From contig CADANF010000017.1 of assembly GCA_902789175.1 (NCBI GenBank), positions 1-64,000 on the forward strand: 64,000 bases of DNA, given 5' to 3'. This document shows, piece by piece, positions 25,196 to 33,912 of this stretch. Within the stretch, counting starts at the first letter, position 1, and every line of letters begins with the position of its first letter. Below the pieces are notes generated by a model that did no database searches, was not told the origin of the DNA, and worked only from the letters and a program-made list of their open reading frames with translations. Source of the stretch: an uncultured Lachnospiraceae bacterium (GTDB taxonomy: Bacteria; Bacillota; Clostridia; Lachnospirales; Lachnospiraceae). Both the position numbers and the translations under genes were made by a program.

Positions 25196-26362
25196 TTATT
25201 TAGCCTGATCGATATCGTCCTGAGTATAGTAACCTGAATCTACAAGTACTTCCTTATAGTTATCCTTTGTAACAACTGTTACATCTGTCTGCTTAGCAGG
25301 AACATCCTTAGCACCATTGTTATATGTTGTAGCTGTTTCAGGTGTTGTATTCTTTAAGATAGCTGCTGCCATTGCACATGAATCTGCTGCAAGAATAGAT
25401 GTATTCTTAAATACTGTCATGTTCTGCTTTCCGTTCATGATGTAGTTAACTGAAGCAACTTCAGCATCCTGACCTGTGATCACATAAGTCTTAACATCAC
25501 CGTCTGCTGCGAATGCATCAGCGATTGATCTTGCTGTACCATCGTTTGGAGCAAGGATGCATACATCACCCTTCTTAGAAGCATCGTTAGCTGTAAGATG
25601 AGCTTCAGCCTTTGACTTAGCAACGTTGAAATCCCAATCTGTTGTTATCTGACCAATGATCTTAGCTTCTTCATCTCTTGTAAGTTCAGCCTTATCAGCA
25701 AGCTTTTCAGCTTCATCTGAGTTAGCGATTACAAATGTTCCATCAGCGATCTTTGGCTGTAATACTTCCCAAGCTCCCTGGAAGAAAAGGAAAGCATTGT
25801 TATCTGTAGCACCACCTGCATAGAGGTAAAGAGGAACTCCCTTTGCTGCTGGAGCGTTGTCAATAAGATACTGACCCTGAGCTCTACCTACTGCAACTGA
25901 ATCAAATGTTACATAATAATCAACTGCTTCTGTATCTGTAATAAGTCTGTCATAGCAGATAACTGTAATACCAGCATCCTTAGCTTCCTGAACTGCTGCG
26001 CCACCTGCTGTTGCATCCTGTGCACAGATGATAAGAACCTTAACACCATCATTGATAAGTGCTTCTACGTTTGTCTTCTCTGTTTCTGCTTTACCCTGGC
26101 TGAAAAGAACCTTTGATGAGAATCCCTGTTCTCCAAGGATCTTATCGAACTGCTTCTGATCCTGAAGCCATCTTGGCTCATCCTTTGTAGGTAATACGAT
26201 ACCTACATCTAATCCGCCGTCTTTAGATGTTGTTGTCTGTGTTGTTCCATCTCCAGTCTGATTACCTGCTGCTGTTGATCCACCCTCGCTATTTCCACAT
26301 CCAAAAAGTGATGCTGTAAGCATTGCTCCACAAAGTAAGAGACTATAAATTCTTTTTCTCAT
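25196..26362 (-). CDS. chvE: ChvE-like multiple-sugar-binding lipoprotein
   Basis: A 388-aa periplasmic-binding-protein-like lipoprotein with lipobox ASLFGCGNS (Cys ~22) and a Gly/Thr-rich linker. The core matches ChvE/XylF: GIVLPTKDEPRW, CYDRLITDTEAVDYYVTFDSVAVGRAQG and YAGGATDNNAFLFFQGA. It captures a monosaccharide at the outer face of the membrane for the GguAB pair. The ATG follows AAAGGGAGG. It heads the operon, behind its own promoter and a TTGTGAAA/TTTCACAA operator-like palindrome, and directly follows the terminator of a two-component sugar-sensing operon that presumably controls it. Confidence 0.92.
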   Translation of the reverse strand: MRKRIYSLLLCGAMLTASLFGCGNSEGGSTAAGNQTGDGTTQTTTSKDGGLDVGIVLPTKDEPRWLQDQKQFDKILGEQGFSSKVLFSQGKAETEKTNVEALINDGVKVLIICAQDATAGGAAVQEAKDAGITVICYDRLITDTEAVDYYVTFDSVAVGRAQGQYLIDNAPAAKGVPLYLYAGGATDNNAFLFFQGAWEVLQPKIADGTFVIANSDEAEKLADKAELTRDEEAKIIGQITTDWDFNVAKSKAEAHLTANDASKKGDVCILAPNDGTARSIADAFAADGDVKTYVITGQDAEVASVNYIMNGKQNMTVFKNTSILAADSCAMAAAILKNTTPETATTYNNGAKDVPAKQTDVTVVTKDNYKEVLVDSGYYTQDDIDQAK

Positions 26363-26424
26363 TCAATTACCTCCCTTTAGGTATCAATTTTTCAGTACCG
26401 ACCCTTAATATCAGGTACAACTTT

Positions 26425-26450
26425 ACTATACCTATTCCACGCCTCTATCA
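26425..26450 (-). promoter_or_regulatory. Probable promoter of the sugar transporter operon
   Basis: On the - strand TATAGT (26430-26425) sits about 62 bases before the chvE start, with TTTTGA-like -35 sequence 17 bases upstream. The match is moderate. Confidence 0.45.
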
Positions 26451-26486
26451 AAATAGTAGATGTTTGACAATCAAATGGACATTTTT

Positions 26487-26508
26487 TTGTGAAACCATTT
26501 TTTCACAA
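26487..26508. promoter_or_regulatory. Operator-like palindrome upstream of the sugar transporter
   Basis: TTGTGAAA and TTTCACAA are perfect 8-base arms with a 6-base spacer, centred about 70 bases upstream of the -10. The position fits an activator site, for example for the YesN-like AraC regulator encoded upstream; which protein binds is not shown. Confidence 0.5.
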
Positions 26509-26574
26509 TAAAAAATAGCATTTTTTTATCCACAAATAATATTAGACAAAAAAATGCTATCAAAAAAATGCTAT
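26509..26574 (-). terminator. Terminator of the sugar-sensing operon with tandem copies
   Basis: On the - strand ATAGCATTTTTTT (26560-26548) pairs with AAAAAAATGCTAT (26527-26515), and a further TTTTT follows. The first arm is present twice in tandem with 14-base period (26548-26560 and 26562-26574), so two alternative hairpins are possible. Confidence 0.7.
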
Positions 26575-26603
26575 GCTATTGATTTTATACAAAAAAATAC
26601 AGA

Positions 26604-27647
26604 TTAATTATCTTTCTTCTCATCCTTAACATTTAAATATACTTCATCTTTAAGGTGGAAGCCGCTTTCTATTATCACACTATCCATATTTTCTTTCGTT
26701 ACCATATATGGATTAATACCTATATAGTTAATATTATCACTGCCATTATTAAGTGTTGATGTATATTCCAGAGTTTCACCTTTCGCCAGCTTTACAGCGC
26801 TTTCAGCACCAACAGCTGCCAGTTCATCAATTGGTTTATAAACTGTCATATACTGTGTACCCTCCACGATTCTCTGACAGGCATCAAGATCTGAATCCTG
26901 ACCTAAAACAATATAATCATCAGCCATTCCTCTTTCTAAAAGTGCAGTTATGACCTGTCCTGCAAGGGCATCATTTCCACACATGATTATATTTGCCCCT
27001 TTCACTTTATCAAAATGACTATTTATATAATCGTAAGCTAAATTCTGTTTCCAGTTTTCAATATATGTGATATCAACTATCTTATAACCCTTATCATTTA
27101 TAGCAGTCCTGAATCCATCATCAACCATGATAACATTGCTGTCTGTTGTAGGACCACTGACCATTATGACATTCTTACTTTTGGGCTCCGCTTTCTCTAA
27201 AGACTCACCCATAAGAGTTCCAACCATAGTATTATCAAATGAGATATAAAGATCATAAGAAACATTCTGGATCATTCTGTCATAAGAGATAACTTTAATA
27301 CCTGCATCCTTCGCAGCTTTAACTTCCTCAGTAAGTCCCTGACAGTCGATCGGAACGATAACTATAACATCAACTCCCTGATCTATGAAATATTTGATCT
27401 GCTTCTTCTGTTCTTCAATATCGCCATTGGCACTTTGAATATTAACATCCGCCCCCAGTTCATTTGCCTTAGAAAGGAAGATATCTCTATCTCTTTCCCA
27501 TCTTTCCATAACAAATGTGTCCATGGTAAAACCTATCTGAATCTTATCTCCGGACTTTTTATTATTTTTCTTTGTATTTGTCTTTCCACATCCTGAAAGA
27601 GATAAAATCATTGCTACCACCAATAGTAAACTTACATATCTTTTCAT
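26604..27647 (-). CDS. Sugar-binding lipoprotein of the sensing operon
   Basis: A 347-aa XylF/RbsB-type solute-binding lipoprotein with lipobox SLSGCGKT (Cys 20) and a Lys/Asn-rich linker. KIQIGFTMDTFVMERWERDRD, VISYDRMIQNVSYDLYISFDN and CGNDALAGQVITAL match the D-xylose/galactose binding group. It overlaps the stop of the response-regulator gene by four bases and is followed by a terminator, so it belongs to the sensing operon and not to the transporter. It may deliver ligand to the GguAB importer or present sugar to the membrane sensor. Confidence 0.88.
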   Translation of the reverse strand: MKRYVSLLLVVAMILSLSGCGKTNTKKNNKKSGDKIQIGFTMDTFVMERWERDRDIFLSKANELGADVNIQSANGDIEEQKKQIKYFIDQGVDVIVIVPIDCQGLTEEVKAAKDAGIKVISYDRMIQNVSYDLYISFDNTMVGTLMGESLEKAEPKSKNVIMVSGPTTDSNVIMVDDGFRTAINDKGYKIVDITYIENWKQNLAYDYINSHFDKVKGANIIMCGNDALAGQVITALLERGMADDYIVLGQDSDLDACQRIVEGTQYMTVYKPIDELAAVGAESAVKLAKGETLEYTSTLNNGSDNINYIGINPYMVTKENMDSVIIESGFHLKDEVYLNVKDEKKDN

Positions 27648-29236
27648 TGTATAACCTCCTTGTACTCCGATGGTGACTTACCAACGTTCTTCTTAAAGAT
27701 CCTGGAAAAGTAATTCGGATCAGGGTATCCTACTTCAATCCCTATCTCCTTAACACTCAGTCTTCCCTCATCAAGAAGTTCTTTTGCCTTATTAATCCTT
27801 ATATTTGTCAGATAATCGATGAAATTTGTACCTGTCTCATTCTTAAATAATTTACTGAAATAATAAGAACTTATCCCCATCATCTGCGACATTTCATCAA
27901 GAGAAATGTCCTTCCCATAATTCTCGTCTATATATCTTAAAGCTTTTTCAACCGGAGTTCTCTGTATATTCTCCTGAGCCTTGGCAATAGTATTGGTAGC
28001 TTCAGCTATTTTCTCAATAAACCAACGTTTAAGAACATTTATATCACTTGCCCCTACCACTTCTTCAAGATAATTGCTTCTTCCATCGAATTTATAGGTC
28101 TTGTTTGTCTTTAAAAATGCCTGTCTCTCAGCTCTTAAAACAAAATCTATGACTTTTATCTGTATATCACTGAGTTTTTCTTTATGATACTTTACCATCC
28201 AGTTCCAGAATCTTAAAGTTTCATTTTGAGCCACATCTACATCGCCTTTTTCCACAGCCTGAAATAAAGCTTTTTCTGTATCTATAGGATAATCATCTTC
28301 ATAATCGCAGCCTACCTTAACATCAAGAGCATGAAGCACTGTTCCATTACCTAACTGCAACGCAGAAATGGCTTCGTGATAGGATTCATTCATCTTATCA
28401 AACTTCTTTACATCTCCGATCCCTACTTTCATCTCGATATTAATATCGTCTTCAAGATTATGTATCAGATTTCTGATCCTCTCTACCAGTTTTGTTCTAT
28501 ATTCCAAAGGCATTGCTGCTTTATCATATGGAGCGAGTATTATGATCTTATTTGTCATAACCGGTCCCACTACCGCATTCATTTCCACCTTAACAGATTC
28601 TTTTATAAGCTCATAATGATCTTCCAGTCGCACACTGGATCCTACTACATTAGAAATATTGCCTGCATATTCCTGTTTTGCTTCTATAACGAGTATATAA
28701 CCATATTCTTCATTTATTCCCAGAATATCCCTGTATTTTCCGGTAGATTCTCCGCTATCTCCGGCAATAAGAAGAGTATAGATAAGTCCCTTTTCCATAA
28801 ATGGGATGATAGTCTCTAACTTTTCTTTAATTGTAAGATCTCTTGTTCTTACTTCTCTTCTCTTATCAATGATTCCCATAGCCTTTACAAGAACATTTTC
28901 AATATTCTCGCGGCTTACAGGTTTTGAAAGGTACTCCAGAACTCCGATCTTTATTGTCTCTCTGGCATAATCAAACTTATCAAATGCTGTCATTACAATA
29001 AATATAACCGAATTATTGCCTTTTCTTATTTCCTTCATGGCATCAATTCCGTTGATACCCGGCATATGAATATCCATAAAGGCTATATCCGGTCTGAATG
29101 TTTCAGCTGCTTCTATCACGCTTCTTCCTGTCTTTGCACACTCTATCTCACAGCTGTCACCAAATTTCTCTTTAATTATATATTTTAACGACTCAAGAAC
29201 TATGCTTTCATCATCTGCAATAAGAATCTTATACAT
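27644..29236 (-). CDS. yesN: YesN-like response regulator (receiver plus AraC HTH)
   Basis: A 530-aa response regulator. The receiver domain has DDESIVLES, the phospho-acceptor D55 in IAFMDIHMPG, T83 and K106 in LSKPV. A long middle region (about 130-420) resembles the YesN linker, and the C-terminal AraC-type double HTH holds SYYFSKLFKNETGTNFIDYL and IGYPDPNYFSRIFKK-like text. The ATG lies within the end of the kinase gene (8-base overlap). Its partner is the YesM-like kinase, and its likely target is the chvE-gguAB operon downstream. Confidence 0.93.
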   Translation of the reverse strand: MYKILIADDESIVLESLKYIIKEKFGDSCEIECAKTGRSVIEAAETFRPDIAFMDIHMPGINGIDAMKEIRKGNNSVIFIVMTAFDKFDYARETIKIGVLEYLSKPVSRENIENVLVKAMGIIDKRREVRTRDLTIKEKLETIIPFMEKGLIYTLLIAGDSGESTGKYRDILGINEEYGYILVIEAKQEYAGNISNVVGSSVRLEDHYELIKESVKVEMNAVVGPVMTNKIIILAPYDKAAMPLEYRTKLVERIRNLIHNLEDDINIEMKVGIGDVKKFDKMNESYHEAISALQLGNGTVLHALDVKVGCDYEDDYPIDTEKALFQAVEKGDVDVAQNETLRFWNWMVKYHKEKLSDIQIKVIDFVLRAERQAFLKTNKTYKFDGRSNYLEEVVGASDINVLKRWFIEKIAEATNTIAKAQENIQRTPVEKALRYIDENYGKDISLDEMSQMMGISSYYFSKLFKNETGTNFIDYLTNIRINKAKELLDEGRLSVKEIGIEVGYPDPNYFSRIFKKNVGKSPSEYKEVIQ

Positions 29237-30749
29237 TTTCCGTCCTCTGTTTATTTAGTGGAATTCTTATTACTACTTCAAATCCGCTGTTTTCTCCCGT
29301 ATGCGGAAATTCCACCACATCTTCCTTATTATAGAATAATTTAAGTCGGCTGATAATATTGATAAGCCCAACTCCGTTACCATTATTATCTCCTTTTTCT
29401 TTAACATACGTACCATCTAAGATCTTGGCTTTAAGATCCTCATCCATACCTTTACCATTATCAGCAACGCTGATCACACAGTTTTCATCCTCTTTATAAA
29501 CTGAAAGAAAGATCATACCCTTTCCTTCCATATCTCTGATCCCATGATTTACTGAATTCTCAATCAACGGCTGTATAACCATTTTAGGGATCTGTGTATA
29601 GATAAGACTTTCATCGATATCCTTAATAAGTCTTATCTCTCCACCAAATCTTACATCAAGGATTGCCACATAGTAATCCACTAATTTTAATTCATCTTCG
29701 ATAAGAGTGATACCATCATCCTTCTTAAGATTATATCTAAAGAACTTAGCCACATTTTCTACATATGAACAGGTTTTTGGTGCACCCTCAAGCATAGCTA
29801 ACTGCATTCCGGCATTAAGAGTATTAAATAAGAAATGAGGATCTGTCTGAGCCTGAAAATATTTCAATTCAGCATCTTTTGCTTTTGCCTCTAACTTTAA
29901 TTCCCTTTCTCTTATATCTCTCTTCTCCTCAATATTACGCTTCTCATTTTCCATATATTCCTTGATACTGACAAGCATCTTTTTGAAGGTTCTAGAGAGT
30001 ACCCCTATTTCATCCTCTCTATCCTGAGAGTTTATCTCTACATTAAAATTACCATCCGATATTTCTTTTGCATTTTTTGCAAGTCCTGCAATAGGTCCAG
30101 TCACTCTGGACGCAAAGAATGATAGCAGCGTATATGTACAGCATGTTACCAATACAATTATAAGTATACTCGTTATCTCAAGATAATGCATTGATGATTT
30201 TACAGCTGCATATTTATCATTATTCAGCTGAAACTGAGCAATGTTTACCGAGTAAAGATAATCCTTTATATAACTGTACATCTTTGTAGCCTTATCGTAA
30301 CTTTCCTTATATTTCTGGATATTTCCACCACGCTTATTCTGTACAGTTTCATTGGTAAGAACAATGTACTCCTGGGTCATCATTACCAGGTCCTTCTGCA
30401 TTCCCCAGACCTTTTCATCTATCTCACTATAATTAATATTATCTACTATCTTCTTTAAGTCTTCAATTTTTTTATAGTATTCCTCCATTGATATAGAGCT
30501 TTTTGTCAATGCATAATCAGTAAGATTCACCTGAACTTCATCAATCTTATCTGAAAATGAACTGTTGTATTTATTACTTGAATATGCTTCATCATATCCC
30601 TTAAGCTCTGCATCAATGATAAGGAAAACTATGATATTAACTATCAGGATGATGGCTATTGTAAGAGCAAATGAAAGGGACAGCTGCCTTCTTACCGAAA
30701 GGCGCTTTAATGATTCATTTATTCTTGTTTTTAAGCTACTTTTTTCCAT
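29229..30749 (-). CDS. yesM: YesM-like sensor histidine kinase
   Basis: A 506-aa membrane kinase. Two membrane segments (about 20-45 and 190-215) flank an extracellular helical domain; a HAMP domain follows (VTGPIAGLAKNAKEISDGNF), then the LytS/YesM-type His_kinase core with TDPHFLFNTLNA (phospho-histidine) and an ATP-binding domain with QPLIENSVNHGI and DNGKGM. It overlaps the upstream anchored sugar-binding gene by 14 bases and the downstream regulator by 8, so all are translationally coupled. Signal input is probably through the anchored binding protein. Confidence 0.93.
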   Translation of the reverse strand: MEKSSLKTRINESLKRLSVRRQLSLSFALTIAIILIVNIIVFLIIDAELKGYDEAYSSNKYNSSFSDKIDEVQVNLTDYALTKSSISMEEYYKKIEDLKKIVDNINYSEIDEKVWGMQKDLVMMTQEYIVLTNETVQNKRGGNIQKYKESYDKATKMYSYIKDYLYSVNIAQFQLNNDKYAAVKSSMHYLEITSILIIVLVTCCTYTLLSFFASRVTGPIAGLAKNAKEISDGNFNVEINSQDREDEIGVLSRTFKKMLVSIKEYMENEKRNIEEKRDIRERELKLEAKAKDAELKYFQAQTDPHFLFNTLNAGMQLAMLEGAPKTCSYVENVAKFFRYNLKKDDGITLIEDELKLVDYYVAILDVRFGGEIRLIKDIDESLIYTQIPKMVIQPLIENSVNHGIRDMEGKGMIFLSVYKEDENCVISVADNGKGMDEDLKAKILDGTYVKEKGDNNGNGVGLINIISRLKLFYNKEDVVEFPHTGENSGFEVVIRIPLNKQRTENV

Positions 30750-31794
30750 CTTTTTCCATCAATTTTTCATTTACATTTAAAGCATCTATCAGATGTGTTT
30801 CAACAGGAATATACGAACTCACAAATCCATTATCAATATATTCTGTTAAAGCATCTACACTTACAACACCTATCTCATCTGCATCCATAGATATTGTAGA
30901 ATCCACCGTACCATTCTGTATCGCCTGAAGTATACTTTCAGTCGTATAATATCCGATAAATTTAACCCCTGATAATCTGTTATAATCAACCAGTGCCTGG
31001 TACGCGAATTTAGTCACTGCCGGATCCATGGCAATATAAACATCCGTACCGCTTTCATCATTATAGATCAGGTTTCTGATATCTTCCTCCATGGAAAGGG
31101 CATCTTCTGAATGTATCATAACAATATCCAGCTGATACCTTCCCGGTTTTCGATTAAGCTCTGACATAACCCCCTGATAAATGCTGTTTCTATCATTTTC
31201 AGATGTTGTATCTCTTAAGAGCATCTTTATGTCAAATCTCTCATTTTTATCCGTATTTAACACATAGCTCTCAATCCCATATTTTTTCCCAAGGTCATAA
31301 TAGTTTGGTCCAACAAAACATTCTCTTGTACTGTTAAATGAATCTGACATTACAGTTATAACAGGTATACCAGAATCTGTAGCTTTTTTTATCAGCTCTC
31401 TGGTATCTTTAGTTCCATCACTTTCAAGGATTATACCATCCGGTTTTGAAGCAATCGCCATATTAAGATAATCATTCATACTATATTCAGCACTAAGATT
31501 GCTTCCTACAAGCTCTACATATATTCCATCTTCTGCCGCTTTATCTTTTGCTGACTTATACACATTCAGCATAAAGTCATCTGTCATATCTTCTATCAAA
31601 AAAGCATATCTTCTGGAATAGTCTGGAAGTTTTTCTTTTTCTCCTACTGTTTTTCCTGCAATAAGCACCCTGCTGATAGTAATAAGTATACATAATGAAA
31701 GCAGGATGATGATTATCGCCACATACTTTCCACTTACGACCTTACCCTTATCTCTTGTTTTTCCTTTGTCTTCCAAAGTCTTATCCCCTATCAC
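30736..31794 (-). CDS. Membrane-anchored sugar-binding sensor protein
   Basis: A 352-aa type 1 periplasmic-binding-protein-like protein held in the membrane by one N-terminal segment (YVAIIIILLSLCILITISRVLIA), without a lipobox. The core reads RYAFLIEDMTDDFMLNVYKSAKDKAAEDGIYVELVG and SKPDGIILESDGTKDTRELI, as in XylFII-type sensors that pass sugar binding to a LytS/YesM kinase. It is the first gene of the sensing cluster and starts nine bases after queC. The GTG start has no clear Shine-Dalgarno site, so the first residues are uncertain. Known XylFII/LytS/YesN systems are the basis of the role. Confidence 0.82.
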   Translation of the reverse strand: MIGDKTLEDKGKTRDKGKVVSGKYVAIIIILLSLCILITISRVLIAGKTVGEKEKLPDYSRRYAFLIEDMTDDFMLNVYKSAKDKAAEDGIYVELVGSNLSAEYSMNDYLNMAIASKPDGIILESDGTKDTRELIKKATDSGIPVITVMSDSFNSTRECFVGPNYYDLGKKYGIESYVLNTDKNERFDIKMLLRDTTSENDRNSIYQGVMSELNRKPGRYQLDIVMIHSEDALSMEEDIRNLIYNDESGTDVYIAMDPAVTKFAYQALVDYNRLSGVKFIGYYTTESILQAIQNGTVDSTISMDADEIGVVSVDALTEYIDNGFVSSYIPVETHLIDALNVNEKLMEKDGKK

Positions 31795-31803
31795 TCATTC
31801 TGC

Positions 31804-32487
31804 CTATTTAAGCGCAGGATCTTCTACTCCATTTGCCGCAAATGCTGCAGCCCTGTCAATACATGTTCCGCACTTGCCACATGGTTTTTCATTCCCCTCG
31901 TAGCATGACCATGTAAGTTCATATGGAACACCAAGTTCCAGTCCCATTTTTACTACTCCCGCTTTATTCATTCCAATAAATGGAGCTTCAATCCTTAACT
32001 GATGTCCTGATCCTTCATAGATTGCATCTCCCATAGCCTGATTAAATTCAGGTGAACAATCAGGATAAGCAAATCCAGCAGAATCATCTGCATGGGCACC
32101 ATAATAGATGACGCTGCAGTCCCTACTTAAAGCAATACTTGCTGCAGATGAAAGAAAAAGTCCATTTCTAAATGGCACATATGTGCTGACCGGTTTTTCA
32201 CCTTTAGTTTCTTTTATCTGCTCTACATAGCTTTCTTCTGGTATTTCCTCTGTGGATTGTTTTAAAAGAGAACAATTGCTGAATTCAAAAATCTTACTAA
32301 GATCAAGGAAGATCTGCTCTACTCCATAATAAGCTGCAACATTTTTTGATGCTTCTATCTCCTTATCATGCTTCTGTCCATAAGAAACAGAAAGAGCAAT
32401 AACATTTTCCTTTCCAAATCTACTTATAGCTAAAGCGAGAGCTGTTGTTGAATCCACTCCACCGCTTGATAATACTAATGCTTTCAT
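31804..32487 (-). CDS. queC: 7-cyano-7-deazaguanine synthase
   Basis: A 227-aa ATP-dependent enzyme that converts 7-carboxy-7-deazaguanine to preQ0 in queuosine synthesis. The PP-loop SGGVDSTT lies at 8-15 and the zinc-binding cysteines are in SCYEGNEKPCGKCGTCIDR near the C-terminus. Length is standard. No queD, queE or queF lies next to it; it sits between the cobalt/nickel transporter and a sugar sensor with short gaps (35 and 9 bases), which suggests co-transcription without functional linkage. Confidence 0.97.
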   Translation of the reverse strand: MKALVLSSGGVDSTTALALAISRFGKENVIALSVSYGQKHDKEIEASKNVAAYYGVEQIFLDLSKIFEFSNCSLLKQSTEEIPEESYVEQIKETKGEKPVSTYVPFRNGLFLSSAASIALSRDCSVIYYGAHADDSAGFAYPDCSPEFNQAMGDAIYEGSGHQLRIEAPFIGMNKAGVVKMGLELGVPYELTWSCYEGNEKPCGKCGTCIDRAAAFAANGVEDPALK

Positions 32488-32522
32488 TTTTATATGCCTT
32501 TCAGAATTATTTATAAATCACA

Positions 32523-33182
32523 TTATAATCCAAGTTTAAATATTTTGCCATTAAGTCTTTCTTTTATCTCTTCATCATGACTTGCAATTATAAGTGTTTT
32601 TCCTGCTGTTTTTAACTCTGCCAAAAGACATATCATCTTCTCTTTGGAGCCTTTATCGAGGCCTGTTTCCGGTTCATCAAGCACCAGTACATCCGGATCA
32701 AGAGAAAGAATAGATGCAAATGCGACCTTTTTCTTCTGACCTCCTGAAAGATGATAAGGGGCTTTATCCCTTAACTCTTCTATCCCAAACAAAAAAAGCA
32801 GATCCCTTACCCTTTCATCCACTTCTTCATCTTTAAGTCCCATCTGTCTTGGTCCAAATGCCACCTCATCATAGACACTCTGGTTAAAAAGCATGACATC
32901 AACGTTCTGAAACAGATATCCTATCCTCTTATGGAATAGTTTTGCTTTCTTGTTATCTTTTAAATATTCTTTATTTATAAGTGTTCCCTGAAATTTATAA
33001 CTTCCCTCTTTTAAAAATGATATGCCATTTATTATTCTAAAGAGAGTTGATTTACCAGTACCATTATCTCCTTCTATTATCAGACATTCCCCTTCTTTTA
33101 TTTCCAGATTTAATCCACTAAAAACAGGGTGCTCTGCTTCAGCATAGCTAAAGCTTGCACCCTTAATTTCTATAATATTCAT
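32523..33182 (-). CDS. cbiO: Energy-coupling ATPase of a cobalt/nickel transporter
   Basis: ECF-type ABC ATPase with Walker A GDNGTGKST, Q-loop YLFQNVDVMLF, signature LSGGQKKKVAFA and Walker B VLVLDEPETGLD. The start is set at 33182 (MNIIEIKGASFSY) because AGGAAATTTGAT precedes that ATG and the earlier ATG lies within cbiQ; this gives 219 aa. It powers the CbiQ/CbiMN membrane complex encoded just upstream. Only one ATPase gene is present, which is normal for group I (dedicated) metal ECF systems. Confidence 0.92.
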   Translation of the reverse strand: MNIIEIKGASFSYAEAEHPVFSGLNLEIKEGECLIIEGDNGTGKSTLFRIINGISFLKEGSYKFQGTLINKEYLKDNKKAKLFHKRIGYLFQNVDVMLFNQSVYDEVAFGPRQMGLKDEEVDERVRDLLFLFGIEELRDKAPYHLSGGQKKKVAFASILSLDPDVLVLDEPETGLDKGSKEKMICLLAELKTAGKTLIIASHDEEIKERLNGKIFKLGL

Positions 33183-33198
33183 ATCAAATTTCCTCGTA

Positions 33199-33912
33199 TC
33201 AAAGTCCCTCGTAATCATCAGAAAAGCCTCTGCAGATCATGGCTTCATACATCTGCTTATTCATTTCAGTCCCTCTAATAAAGGTCACTCCCATTACACC
33301 GCCTATAGAATTATATTTCCTATTATTCTTTCCCACTGATCTAAGCTGCAGCGATGTAAGGATATCTGTTATAAGCCTGCCAAAAAGCACAATATATTTC
33401 AGGGTAATATCAAGGATAAAGATGACTACTCCCGGAACATGTATCTTTCTTAATGCACGAGTTATATGATTCCACTGAGTTGTATGATTAAATATGCTAA
33501 GAACCGTAACACTAAGGAAAACTTTTCCCATCATCATAATATAATTATTCATTCCCTCAGGCCAAAAGATAATAGCAGACAGCAAGAATAAAAATGTTAC
33601 TCCTGCTGCACCAAGTCCTGCTTTAAGTATATTCCATATATCATGAGCCGGCCATGTGGCAAGATAAGCTAAAACTCCCGCTGCAAAGGCTGTAATCATC
33701 ATCCTGTCTCTAATTACCGCGATAATTATTATTATAGCAAATGTTAGAAATAACTTAAACAATGCAGGAAGATGCTTTTTCTTTTCATGACCTTTCTGAA
33801 TACGTATCCTTTGAATCACATTTCCTAATGTCTTAATGGTCTTTATAATAAATATACCGCCATCTTTTGGCGGTGTATATTCTTCCTTTTTACTAAGCCA
33901 CGTTGGAAGCAT
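33199..33912 (-). CDS. cbiQ: Transmembrane T component of the cobalt/nickel ECF transporter
   Basis: A 237-aa CbiQ-family protein with five or so hydrophobic segments and the two Ala-Arg-Gly-like coupling motifs here seen as LQLRSVGKNNRKY and EAMICRGFSDDYEG at the C-terminal side. It links the ATPase dimer to the substrate-capturing CbiMN. Its start overlaps the end of cbiMN by 20 bases and its stop lies inside the cbiO leader region, so the three are tightly coupled. The N-terminal 45 residues are polar and less conserved. Confidence 0.88.
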   Translation of the reverse strand: MLPTWLSKKEEYTPPKDGGIFIIKTIKTLGNVIQRIRIQKGHEKKKHLPALFKLFLTFAIIIIIAVIRDRMMITAFAAGVLAYLATWPAHDIWNILKAGLGAAGVTFLFLLSAIIFWPEGMNNYIMMMGKVFLSVTVLSIFNHTTQWNHITRALRKIHVPGVVIFILDITLKYIVLFGRLITDILTSLQLRSVGKNNRKYNSIGGVMGVTFIRGTEMNKQMYEAMICRGFSDDYEGL

